Assembly: GCA_001768615.1 (NCBI GenBank)
Contig: MELE01000077.1
Coordinates: 5,933 to 50,161, forward strand
Direction of reading: 5' to 3'
DNA from: Acidobacteria bacterium RIFCSPLOWO2_12_FULL_67_14b
GTDB taxonomy: Bacteria; Acidobacteriota; Vicinamibacteria; Vicinamibacterales; UBA2999
Length of the DNA: 44,229 nt
In this document: positions 9,645 through 20,510 of the stretch, one piece after another
Layout of the letters: each line of letters opens with the position of its first letter
Position numbering within the stretch: the stretch's first letter is position 1
Translations under genes and position numbers: made by a program
The notes under the pieces: generated by a model
The model's database searches: none
What the model was told of the DNA's origin: nothing
Seen by the model: only the letters and a program-made list of their open reading frames with translations

Positions 9645-11300
9645 TTACCGTGCGCCGGTCGAAACAAAAACCTGCCGAGCCCCCGCCGTCGTCAGATAAC
9701 GAATGAACGCCAGAGCCGTGTCCGGCGTGGCGCCGCGCGTCGTGACCGCGGCAACGTAACTCGTGTAGTTCTGCACGTCCTCGGGAAGCGGCGCCACGAG
9801 GACGGCCCCTTTCGGCTCGAACGATTTGATCTCGGTAATCGGCCCGAAGCCAATCTCATTGCCGGTCCCGGCGATGACGTGCTCGATCACCTGCGCGGCA
9901 TTACCGTACCGGGTCGTCCGCGACTTCAGGTGATCCATGACGCCCATCCGGGCAAACAGCGCTTCGAGGTACTGACCGGTTGACGCCTGGTTGTAGACCA
10001 CCGAATCGGCGCCGAGCAGTGCCGCTTTGAGGGCATCAACCGTGGAGACATCCGGGGCGGGCACGCCGCGACGCATCGTGACGCCAACCCCCACTCGTCC
10101 GACCGGCGTTTCGGTGCCGGCCACGATGGCGCCGGCTTTCAACGCACGGTCCATCACGGCGGCTGGTGCGATCAGCACATCCGCCGCCGCTCCCGACGAG
10201 AGCCGCTGCTCGATCTCGGGCGCCGTGCCGAAGTGGGTCGCCACTTCCCGTCCGGCATCCTGTTGATACTGCCGGGCAAGCCTGAGCACGCCTTCTTCGA
10301 CGGCGCCGGCGCTGAGTACCGTGACTCGCCCCGCACCCGCACTTGATGCGGCCGGGCCCTTGCGGAGCTCCTTGATGAAGGTCGCGGCCTGCGTGGCTTC
10401 CGGCGTGCCGGGGTGTTGCGCGACGATTCGATCGAACAGCGCCAGCGCCTTGTCGACTTCGCCCTTGCTGAAGTGCACTTTGGCCATGCCGAGCATTGGG
10501 GCCGCGGCGCCGGGCCTGGCCGCGAGCGTCTTCTCGAACTGCGCGGCGGCTTTGTCGTTTTGTCCCTTGGCGAAGTAGACCGCGCCCAATGTGACCGCTG
10601 CCTCATAGGCCAGCGGGTCGGTGAGGTCCGCCTGCTTGGCGAACCCCGCTTCGAGGGCCGCCGCGGCCTTGTCGAGCGCCTGCATCTCGACGTATGCGCC
10701 GCCAAGCTGGAACTGCACGTGGGCTGCCCCCAAACCGAGCGCGGTCGCCTGTTCGAGTTGGGCCACCGCGTCGGCGTTGCGGCCCAACCGCAAGTAGGCC
10801 AGCCCGAGGTTGACGCGGATCTCGGGCAAACCGGGGGCCTTTGCCAGGGCGGCCTCGAACGCCTTCGCCGCTCCGGCGTTGTCACCCTTGTTGAACGCGG
10901 CGATGCCCCCGGCAAACTCCTCAGCGCCTTCCGGGGCCGCCCGCACCAGCTTGAAGCTGAACCGCCGGTCCACACCGGCATTCAGGCGCAGCTTGTCGTG
11001 AATCGGCTGGTACCCTTCCTTCTCAACCGAAATCTCGTACTCCACGGCAGGCAGGCCGCGGCGATAGAAGCGCCCGGCCTTGTCGCTCTTGATGGTGAAC
11101 TCACGCCCGCGACCCGTATCGCGGATCACGAACGTCACCTCGTCGAGCGGGTTGCCAGCCTCGTCGGTGACAACGCCCTGGATCACGCCCAGCTCGATCT
11201 GGCTAAACGCCACAGGGGTGCTGCACAGCAGCACCCCTGTGACCGCGAGAGCCACCGTCCCCCGGCGCACGAAGCGATCGACGCGGAATCGATACGTCAC
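9645..11300 (-). CDS. Carboxypeptidase-regulatory / TPR / ModA-like substrate-binding fusion protein
   Basis: 551 aa continuous ORF: QGVVTDEAGNPLDEVTFVIRD, then TPR units (NLGLAYLRLGRNADAVAQLEQATAL), then ModA-like AGRVTVLSAGAVEEGVLRLARQYQQDAGREVATHFGTAPEIEQRLSSGAAADVLI. Confidence 0.8.
   Translation of the reverse strand: MTYRFRVDRFVRRGTVALAVTGVLLCSTPVAFSQIELGVIQGVVTDEAGNPLDEVTFVIRDTGRGREFTIKSDKAGRFYRRGLPAVEYEISVEKEGYQPIHDKLRLNAGVDRRFSFKLVRAAPEGAEEFAGGIAAFNKGDNAGAAKAFEAALAKAPGLPEIRVNLGLAYLRLGRNADAVAQLEQATALGLGAAHVQFQLGGAYVEMQALDKAAAALEAGFAKQADLTDPLAYEAAVTLGAVYFAKGQNDKAAAQFEKTLAARPGAAAPMLGMAKVHFSKGEVDKALALFDRIVAQHPGTPEATQAATFIKELRKGPAASSAGAGRVTVLSAGAVEEGVLRLARQYQQDAGREVATHFGTAPEIEQRLSSGAAADVLIAPAAVMDRALKAGAIVAGTETPVGRVGVGVTMRRGVPAPDVSTVDALKAALLGADSVVYNQASTGQYLEALFARMGVMDHLKSRTTRYGNAAQVIEHVIAGTGNEIGFGPITEIKSFEPKGAVLVAPLPEDVQNYTSYVAAVTTRGATPDTALAFIRYLTTAGARQVFVSTGAR
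11211..11241. repeat. Perfect 13-bp inverted repeat within signal-peptide codons
   Basis: CACAGGGGTGCTG (11211-11223), 5-nt loop, CAGCACCCCTGTG (11229-11241). Confidence 0.9.
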
Positions 11301-11307
11301 GCCGGCC

Positions 11308-14244
11308 TTAGAAACGTACGCGCACGCCGAACTGGCTCTGCCGCGGGAACTGCGAGCCCGTCGATACCATGAAGTTCGACGAACTCCGGTTGCCGGTCGG
11401 ACTCAGCAGATTCTCGCGATTGGTCAGATTGAACACATCGAAGAACAGGTCAAGGCTCGTGGCCCGGCGGCCCAGCGGAATCTGATACCGGAACGACATG
11501 TCGAGCAGGAACGATCCCGGCCCTTCCAGCCCGTTGGGCACCGCGCGCCCCTGCGAGTCCACCGCGGAGAGGATTGGGCGGGTCAGGTCGTCAATGCCCT
11601 TGATCGGCCGGTCGGTGCGGTCGCCGTCGCCGTTGCCATCCGCACCGGTCGTCTCGTTGACCGGCGCGCCGGAGATCGCGCTGACGACTGCCGCAATGTT
11701 CAGCGACCGCCACACGTTGAACGTGCCGGTCATCGCCAGGACGTTCGTGCGGTTGTTGGCGAAGGTCCCGTAATCGGCTCGGATGTCGTTGTCGAGCCAG
11801 ACGCGCTTCGTGTCGGGGTTGCCGAAGCCAACGTAGTTGGCCTTCTGCAGGGTGTACGCCAGACGCCCGCTCCACCGGTTCGACATCCGCTTCTGGACGC
11901 CGAGCTGCAGGGACTTGTAGTCGCCATCGAACGCCGGGTTCGACTGGTTCTGCAGCACGCGGCGGAAGTTCACTCCGCGCGCCTCGGTCGGAATCAGGAC
12001 GCCGGTTGGATCGAACGCATTGACGCCCGGCCGCACGCGGTTCACCGGCTCGTTGATGTCGATGACGCCGTTCTGGTCACGCGATACGTTCGCGACGTAG
12101 TCGACGGTGACCGCTGTCTGGGCGCCGATCTGGTGAGCGAACCCGAGGCTCCAGGAGTCCTGATAGGGCATCTCCCGGTCGGGATCATCCACCCGGACGT
12201 TGTCGGCCGCGAACGTGGCGCCGGACAGGATGGCATCGCGCCGCCGCTCGAGGTCGGCAATGGCCGCCGCGCTCAGGACGGCCACGCCGGGGTTGCCGGC
12301 CGAGTCGTTGATCCGGTCGGGCCGGAGCACGCAGTTGCACGTGTCGTTGGCCGGCGTGATCGTCAGGACCGGATAGCGCGTCTTCACGGCATTAGTGCCC
12401 AGATTGACGCCCACCGAGATGGGCATGTAGGCGTAGAAACGTCCGACGCCGCCCCGCACGATCGTATTCCCCGTCCCGAAGACGTCCCAGGCAAAGCCGA
12501 TGCGCGGACTGATGTCGTCTTTGGGACCCGGCACCGATTGCTGCCGGTCGTAGCGCACGCCGAAGTTGATCGTCAGCCGGTTGCTCGCCCGCCACTTGTC
12601 TTCGAAGAAGAAGCTGACGCGCCGATCGTCGGTGCTGACCTCGTAATTCGAATTGGGCGGCCCCATGCGAACCGTGAACTCGCGCGGGAAGGTCGCCGGA
12701 TTGTTCGGATCGTAGGGCAGGTTGCCCGCGAAGTCGAAGGTGCCGGTATCCGGACTCCCGCGGCCAGGCGCGGCGTTGTAGCTCCAGCCGAGGCCGGTCT
12801 TCAATGTGTGCTCGCCGCCCCAGTCGGGGATGAAGTAGCTGAACGCCGCGTCCGCCGTGTAGGTGCGGATCGTCGTATAGCCGCCGGTGCCGCCCTTGCC
12901 GGTGATGTAGTCCGGATGCACATTGCGCTGGCCAATCGCGAACGGACTGCGACCGTCGAATCCTCTCCAGCTGACATCGTCGTTGAAGAACGCCTGCGCG
13001 CCGGTGTTGAGCTGCTCGCCGATCCGCCCCAGGCGAACGACCGCGGACGCCCGGTCGCTCAGCACGCTGGTGTACGCGACGTTGAACAGCTGGTCCCAAT
13101 CTTGCTCCCATCCCTGCGCGTCGATCGTCTCATCGCTGATGTTGAAATCCTCGCCGCGCGAAGGCGCCGTCTCCAACACCCAGCGCACATTGAGGAAGTT
13201 CCGATCGTTGAGCTGCACATCACCGCGACCGAAGTAGTTGCTGGCTCGAACGCTGAACGTGCCCACGAAGTCGGCCGCCAGCGGCGCCGCCTGGGCAGGA
13301 AACTTCTTCAGCCCCGCGATGTCCTCATGGTCGCGCTCGAACGTGAAGTAGAAATGGGCGCGGTCCCTGACGATGGGACCGCCGATCGCGATGCCGGCCT
13401 GCATCGTGCGCTCCTCCGGTTTCGGAGCGGTGCTCGACAGAAAGGAATTCCGCGCGTTGAACTTGTCGTCGCGAAAATACGTGTAGGCGCGGCCCGAGAA
13501 GTCGTTGGTCCCGCCGCGGGTCACCATGTTGATGATCGCGCCGGCGCCGCCGCCATACTCGGCGCTGTACTGGTTCGCCAGCACCTGGTATTCCTCGATG
13601 TTGTCCAACACGACGCGAACCTGCGTGCCCTGGCTGCCGCCCAGGCGATCGTCGTTGTTGTACATGCCGTCGACCAGATACAGGTTGGACTGGGAGGGCG
13701 TCCCGTTGGCGACCACCTGGCCACCTTCGAACGTCGAGGCCGCCGGGTTCGGCGTCATGCCGGGGACCAGCTGCGTGAGCGCCCCGATGTGCCGGAAATT
13801 CGCCGGCACCTCCTCGATTTCCTTGCTCGACAGGGTGCCTCCGATTCTGTTGCTCGACCGCTCGACGAGGGGCGCGGCCCCGGTCACCGTCAGGGTTTCC
13901 TCCACGCCGGAGAGCTTCAGCGAAAAGTCGACGATGAGCTCCGATCCGGAGGTCAACGTGACATCGGGCCGCGTCAGCGACGCGAACCCGGCCATTTCGA
14001 TTGCCACCGAGTAGGTGCCCGGATCGAGGCTGGGAATGGAATAGCCGCCCGTCTCAGCCGTCACGACCGTGCGCGTGAAACCCGTGTTCTGGTTCGTGAC
14101 CGTCACGGTGGCGCCGGGGAGTGCCAGGCCGGCCGGGTCAAGCACCTTCCCGGAGATCGAGCCGCGTTGCTGGGCGAATGCCGGTGACAACGCTGCGGCG
14201 AGACAACACGCAGTAAACAAGACAAGACGAACGGCAGAGAGCAT
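11308..14244 (-). CDS. TonB-dependent receptor with carboxypeptidase-regulatory-like domain
   Basis: MLSAVRLVLFTACCLAAALSPAFAQQRGSISGKVLDPAGLALPGATVTVTNQNTGFTRTVVTAETGGYSIPSLDPGTY; ends FGVRVRF. Confidence 0.88.
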   Translation of the reverse strand: MLSAVRLVLFTACCLAAALSPAFAQQRGSISGKVLDPAGLALPGATVTVTNQNTGFTRTVVTAETGGYSIPSLDPGTYSVAIEMAGFASLTRPDVTLTSGSELIVDFSLKLSGVEETLTVTGAAPLVERSSNRIGGTLSSKEIEEVPANFRHIGALTQLVPGMTPNPAASTFEGGQVVANGTPSQSNLYLVDGMYNNDDRLGGSQGTQVRVVLDNIEEYQVLANQYSAEYGGGAGAIINMVTRGGTNDFSGRAYTYFRDDKFNARNSFLSSTAPKPEERTMQAGIAIGGPIVRDRAHFYFTFERDHEDIAGLKKFPAQAAPLAADFVGTFSVRASNYFGRGDVQLNDRNFLNVRWVLETAPSRGEDFNISDETIDAQGWEQDWDQLFNVAYTSVLSDRASAVVRLGRIGEQLNTGAQAFFNDDVSWRGFDGRSPFAIGQRNVHPDYITGKGGTGGYTTIRTYTADAAFSYFIPDWGGEHTLKTGLGWSYNAAPGRGSPDTGTFDFAGNLPYDPNNPATFPREFTVRMGPPNSNYEVSTDDRRVSFFFEDKWRASNRLTINFGVRYDRQQSVPGPKDDISPRIGFAWDVFGTGNTIVRGGVGRFYAYMPISVGVNLGTNAVKTRYPVLTITPANDTCNCVLRPDRINDSAGNPGVAVLSAAAIADLERRRDAILSGATFAADNVRVDDPDREMPYQDSWSLGFAHQIGAQTAVTVDYVANVSRDQNGVIDINEPVNRVRPGVNAFDPTGVLIPTEARGVNFRRVLQNQSNPAFDGDYKSLQLGVQKRMSNRWSGRLAYTLQKANYVGFGNPDTKRVWLDNDIRADYGTFANNRTNVLAMTGTFNVWRSLNIAAVVSAISGAPVNETTGADGNGDGDRTDRPIKGIDDLTRPILSAVDSQGRAVPNGLEGPGSFLLDMSFRYQIPLGRRATSLDLFFDVFNLTNRENLLSPTGNRSSSNFMVSTGSQFPRQSQFGVRVRF

Positions 14245-14346
14245 GGGAAACCCCTCTCCTCGAAACATGGTTGGACTGGGCCGGAGGGTATCGCCAACCA
14301 ACGAGCCGGGGTGTCAAAGAATGTCTAACGATTGTCTCTGGTTTGT

Positions 14347-16776
<2,430 letters not shown>

Positions 16777-16783
16777 GGTGCGA

Positions 16784-16805
16784 GGCCGGGACCCGGGTCC
16801 CGGCC
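16784..16805. repeat. Perfect 22-bp palindrome just upstream of the hybrid kinase start
   Basis: GGCCGGGACCCGGGTCCCGGCC is self-reverse-complementary. Confidence 0.9.
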
Positions 16806-16854
16806 CTTGGGAGGTCGTCGTCTTGGATCCTCTATCGAATGCCCTTTGAAGAGG

Positions 16855-16898
16855 GGCTTCGTGAGCTTCGTGGTTGTCTTCGTGATCTTCGTGGTCTC
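16855..16898. repeat. CTTCGTGGT-type imperfect tandem repeat abutting a stop codon
   Basis: ggcttcgtgagcttcgtggttgtcttcgtgatcttcgtggtc lies immediately 3' of the BNR gene stop (16900-16902). Confidence 0.75.
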
Positions 16899-16899
16899 T

Positions 16900-19800
16900 T
16901 TACCGCGGCGCGGGCAGCGGACCCACCGGCTTGATCGCCGCCGGCTTGGCGCCCGACGCGCCGAGCGCGTCGTAGAGCCCGGGCACGGCCGCGATCAGCT
17001 CGTTGGCGTCGTTGACGACCTTCATCATGTCGTCGCGCACCTCGCCGGCAATGCGGACCTGCTGCGCCGTCGGCATCGACGTCGATCCCATGATCTGCCC
17101 CTTGACCTGGCCGATCTGCCCGCGCACGTTGCCCTGCTGGCCGCCGAATCCACCGCCGCCACCGCCGCCGCCCTGCTGGCCCACGCCCAGCCGCCGCCGC
17201 AGGTCGGCCAGTTTCGTGTTGATCTCGGCGGCGGCCGTCTTCGCCGCCGCCGGCACGTTGGCCGCCGTCTTCATCAGCGTTTCCGCCGCGGTCACGTGCG
17301 TGGCCAGCGTGGTCACGGCTTCGGCCGCGGTGTTGGCGACGCGCTGGAGCTCGTGCAGCCCGAGCGCCGTGTCGTGCCACGTCCTGCGCTCGGCATCGGT
17401 CATCTGCATGTCCTTGTCACCGGCCACGCGGATGTTTTTGGTCGCCACGTCCTTGCCGTCGACGACCAGCGTGACGCGGTACTCGCCCGGCATGACGTTG
17501 GGGCCGTTGTTGCCGCCGCCGCCAAAGCCGCCGCCTCCGCCGCCGCCCCCCGGTCCCTGCCCTTGTCCGGCCACGGCCGTGAGCGGCTGGTGGCGCAGGT
17601 CCCAGAAGACGCGGTTGACGCCGGCCTTTTGAGCGTCGCGCAGATCGTTGCCGGTGATCTCGCGGACTTGCGTGCCGGACCCGTCGCGAATGCGCAGCGC
17701 GACGCTCGTCTGCGGCTTCGACAGGTGGTAGCTGATCGGCACGCCGTAGGTCGGGTTCTTGCCGAAGAACGGCTTGTTGGTCACGAACCCGCGGTCGTTC
17801 GCCGGGTTGAACTGCATGCCGCCCCGGATGTCGAACAGGAACGCATCGGCCCGGGCCGCTTCCGCGTACTGCTGCAGCGGCGTCGCATCGTCCAGGATCC
17901 AGATGCTGCGCCCGTGGGTGGCGACGATCATGTCGTTGTCGCGCGGGTGGAACACGATCTCGTGGATCGGCACAGTGGGCAGGTTGGACCTGATGCGCAT
18001 CCACTTCCCGCCGCGATCGGGGCTGACGAACAGCCCGAACTCGGTGCCCGAATAGAGCACGTTCGGGTTCTTCGGGTCCTCGGTCATCGACGTCACGGTG
18101 TGGCCCTTCGGAATGCCCTCGCCGATCGACCGGAAGTTGTTGCCGCCGTCGACGCTGGCGTAGACGTAGGTGCCCATGTCGTCGTTGCGATGGTTGTCGA
18201 AGCTCGCATAGACGACGTTCACTTCGTGATTCGACGGCGACAGCCTCGACACGTAGGCGTTCTTCGGGAGGCCCGGGAACTTGCTGGTGATGTTGGTCCA
18301 CGTCTTGCCGTCCCGCGTCATGTGGACCTGGCCGTCGTCGGTGCCGGCGTAGAGCTGACCCGCCTGCTTCGGCGATTCCACCAGCTGCACGATGTTGCCG
18401 TACGACTGCACGCCGTCGTTCCTGGCGATGGTGGTCTCCTTGCCGGTGACACCCATCAGCGACAGGCCGTCGCGATCGGTCGCCGTGGTCAGGTCGGGGC
18501 TGATGGCGGTCCAGCTCTGCCCGCGATCGGTCGACTTGAACACCCGGTTGGCGCCGACGTAGATCGTATTCGGGTCGTGCGGCGACAGCAGGATGGGCGT
18601 GTTCCAGTTCCAGCGCAGCGGCGGCTCGCCACGGGCGGGCAGCGGGCGAATCGACTTGCGCTCGTTGCTGACGCGATCGACGCGCGAGATGTTGCCGTCC
18701 TGCGATTCCGCGTAGATGATCCGCGAGTCGCGGGGATCGATCTGCGCCTCGAATCCGTCACCGCCGTGAATCTGGAACCACTGGTCGTTGGCGATGCCGG
18801 TGCGGCCGCGCACGGCACTCGGCCCGCACCACGTGTAGTTGTCCTGCAGGCCGCCGCACACGTTGAAGGGCGTCTCCATGTCGTAGGTGACGTGGTAGAA
18901 CTGGCCGATGTCCAGGTTGTAGATCCCCTCCCACGTCTTGCCCTTGTCGTAGCTCGCGCCGAGGCCGCCGTCGTTGCCGTCGAGGATGTGGTTGGGGTTG
19001 GCGGGGTTGATCCACATGGCGTGGTGGTCCGAGTGCATGGTGCCGTTCTCGATGAACGTTTTGCCGCCGTCATCCGAGATGTGGAGCTGCACGCCCAGCA
19101 CGTAGATGCGGGCGTCGCTGGTCGGATCGATCCGGATCTGGCTGAAGTACATTGGCCGGGGGTTGGTGTTCGACATCTTCCGCCAGGTCAGGCCCGCGTC
19201 GTCCGAGCGATACGTGCCGCTTTCGGTGGCGTGCTCGATGCGCGCGTAGAGGATGTTGGGGTTGGCGCGGTAAACGTCCATGCCGATGCGCCCGAGCGGG
19301 CCGGCGGGCACGCCCTGTGTGAGTTTGGTCCACGAGCGGCCGGCATCGCTCGACTTCCACATGGCGCTGCCCGGCCCGCCGCCGTTGAAGCCCCAGGTGG
19401 CGCGGCGGCGCTGGTAGGTGGCCGCGTAGATCACCTTGTTGTTCTGCGGATCCATCACCAGCTCGGTGGCGCCGGTATCGTCGTCGACGTGCAGGATCCG
19501 CGCCCACGTGAGGCCGCCGTCGGTGGTCTTGTAGACGCCGCGATCGCCGCCGCGGCCCCAGAGGCTGCCGAGCGCCGCCACGTAGACCACGTCGTGGTCG
19601 ATCGGGTCGACGATGATGCGGGCGATGTGCTTCGAGTTGGGCAGGCCCATGTGCTTCCAGGTGACGCCGCCGTCGGTGGACTTGTAGAGGCCATTGCCCC
19701 ACGAGCCGCTCTGCCGGTTGTTGTTCTCGCCGCTGCCCACCCACACGGTGTTGGCGTCGTTGGGATTGATCGCGATATCGCCGATCGAGACGGCGTCTTC

Positions 19801-20127
19801 GAGGTCGTCGAAGACCACATCCCACGTCGTCCCGTTGTTGACCGTCTTCCACAGGCCGCCGGTGGCAGTGCCGACGTAGAACACGGCCGGGTTCGACTCG
19901 AGCACGGCGAGGTCGTCGACGCGCCCGCCCATCGTGGCGGGACCGATGTTGCGGAAGACGAGGCCGGCAAACGGATCGGCCGCCGCCGCCGCTGCCGCCG
20001 GGGCCGCGGGCCGCTGCCCGGATTGGCCTCGTGCGACCTCGCCGCTCACGGCCACCGCGACCAGCACCACCAACACGTAGAGGCGGGTCTTCAGACCCGG
20101 CTTGAAACCAAGGCTGCGCGCATTCAT
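16900..20127 (-). CDS. Secreted VPS10/BNR-repeat (sortilin-like) propeller protein
   Basis: MNARSLGFKPGLKTRLYVLVVLVAVAVSG...; FRNIGPATMGGRVDDLAVLESNPAVFYVGTATGGLWKTVNNGTTWD; many S-x-D-x-G-x-x-W motifs; two poly-Gly segments near the C-terminus. Confidence 0.9.
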   Translation of the reverse strand: MNARSLGFKPGLKTRLYVLVVLVAVAVSGEVARGQSGQRPAAPAAAAAAADPFAGLVFRNIGPATMGGRVDDLAVLESNPAVFYVGTATGGLWKTVNNGTTWDVVFDDLEDAVSIGDIAINPNDANTVWVGSGENNNRQSGSWGNGLYKSTDGGVTWKHMGLPNSKHIARIIVDPIDHDVVYVAALGSLWGRGGDRGVYKTTDGGLTWARILHVDDDTGATELVMDPQNNKVIYAATYQRRRATWGFNGGGPGSAMWKSSDAGRSWTKLTQGVPAGPLGRIGMDVYRANPNILYARIEHATESGTYRSDDAGLTWRKMSNTNPRPMYFSQIRIDPTSDARIYVLGVQLHISDDGGKTFIENGTMHSDHHAMWINPANPNHILDGNDGGLGASYDKGKTWEGIYNLDIGQFYHVTYDMETPFNVCGGLQDNYTWCGPSAVRGRTGIANDQWFQIHGGDGFEAQIDPRDSRIIYAESQDGNISRVDRVSNERKSIRPLPARGEPPLRWNWNTPILLSPHDPNTIYVGANRVFKSTDRGQSWTAISPDLTTATDRDGLSLMGVTGKETTIARNDGVQSYGNIVQLVESPKQAGQLYAGTDDGQVHMTRDGKTWTNITSKFPGLPKNAYVSRLSPSNHEVNVVYASFDNHRNDDMGTYVYASVDGGNNFRSIGEGIPKGHTVTSMTEDPKNPNVLYSGTEFGLFVSPDRGGKWMRIRSNLPTVPIHEIVFHPRDNDMIVATHGRSIWILDDATPLQQYAEAARADAFLFDIRGGMQFNPANDRGFVTNKPFFGKNPTYGVPISYHLSKPQTSVALRIRDGSGTQVREITGNDLRDAQKAGVNRVFWDLRHQPLTAVAGQGQGPGGGGGGGGFGGGGNNGPNVMPGEYRVTLVVDGKDVATKNIRVAGDKDMQMTDAERRTWHDTALGLHELQRVANTAAEAVTTLATHVTAAETLMKTAANVPAAAKTAAAEINTKLADLRRRLGVGQQGGGGGGGGFGGQQGNVRGQIGQVKGQIMGSTSMPTAQQVRIAGEVRDDMMKVVNDANELIAAVPGLYDALGASGAKPAAIKPVGPLPAPR

Positions 20128-20178
20128 TTCAAAGTCCTCCTCAGACCAGAAACCGGGCGTGAAATGTACCACGACTCC

Positions 20179-20282
20179 GGCTTTCGGCTTTCGGCTTTCG
20201 GCTCCCGGCTTGAGAGCTGAAAGCTGAGAGCCGGAAGCTGAAAGCTGAGAGCCGGAAGCTGAGCGCTGGAAGCCGGAAGCTA
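20179..20282. repeat. Intergenic repeat: ggctttc-type arm plus three 21-mers in partly inverted arrangement
   Basis: AGCTGAAAGCTGAGAGCCGGA at 20215-20235 and 20236-20256, degenerate copy 20257-20277; left arm ggctttcggctttcggctttcggctcccggctt is partly complementary. Confidence 0.85.
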
Positions 20283-20483
20283 GCTGGAGCCGGCCGTCAT
20301 GTGCGGCCGGACGATCTTCTCGACTTCGTCGAGGGCCTTGACGATCGCCGTGCTGACGCGCTCCCGTTCGTCGGGCGTCAGGGCCGACAGCAGGCTGTGG
20401 GCCTCGGTCGTCCGGCTGCGGACGCCGATGCTCAAGTGATAAGCGCGCGTCTCGTCAAGGAAGCGTTCCCGGGCGATCTCCAT
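20280..20483 (-). CDS. Small conserved-looking hypothetical protein
   Basis: 67 aa, MEIARERFLDETRAYHLSIGVRSRTTEAHSLLSALTPDERERVSTAIVKALDEVEKIVRPHMTAGSS; stop codon abuts repeat. Confidence 0.55.
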   Translation of the reverse strand: MEIARERFLDETRAYHLSIGVRSRTTEAHSLLSALTPDERERVSTAIVKALDEVEKIVRPHMTAGSS

Positions 20484-20510
20484 GCGGCCCAGTATAGGGG
20501 GATTCGTGCA

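Noticed and set aside
9645-11300. Molybdate ABC importer operon
   Set aside because: No ModB permease or ModC ATPase adjacent; neighbours are TonB receptors.
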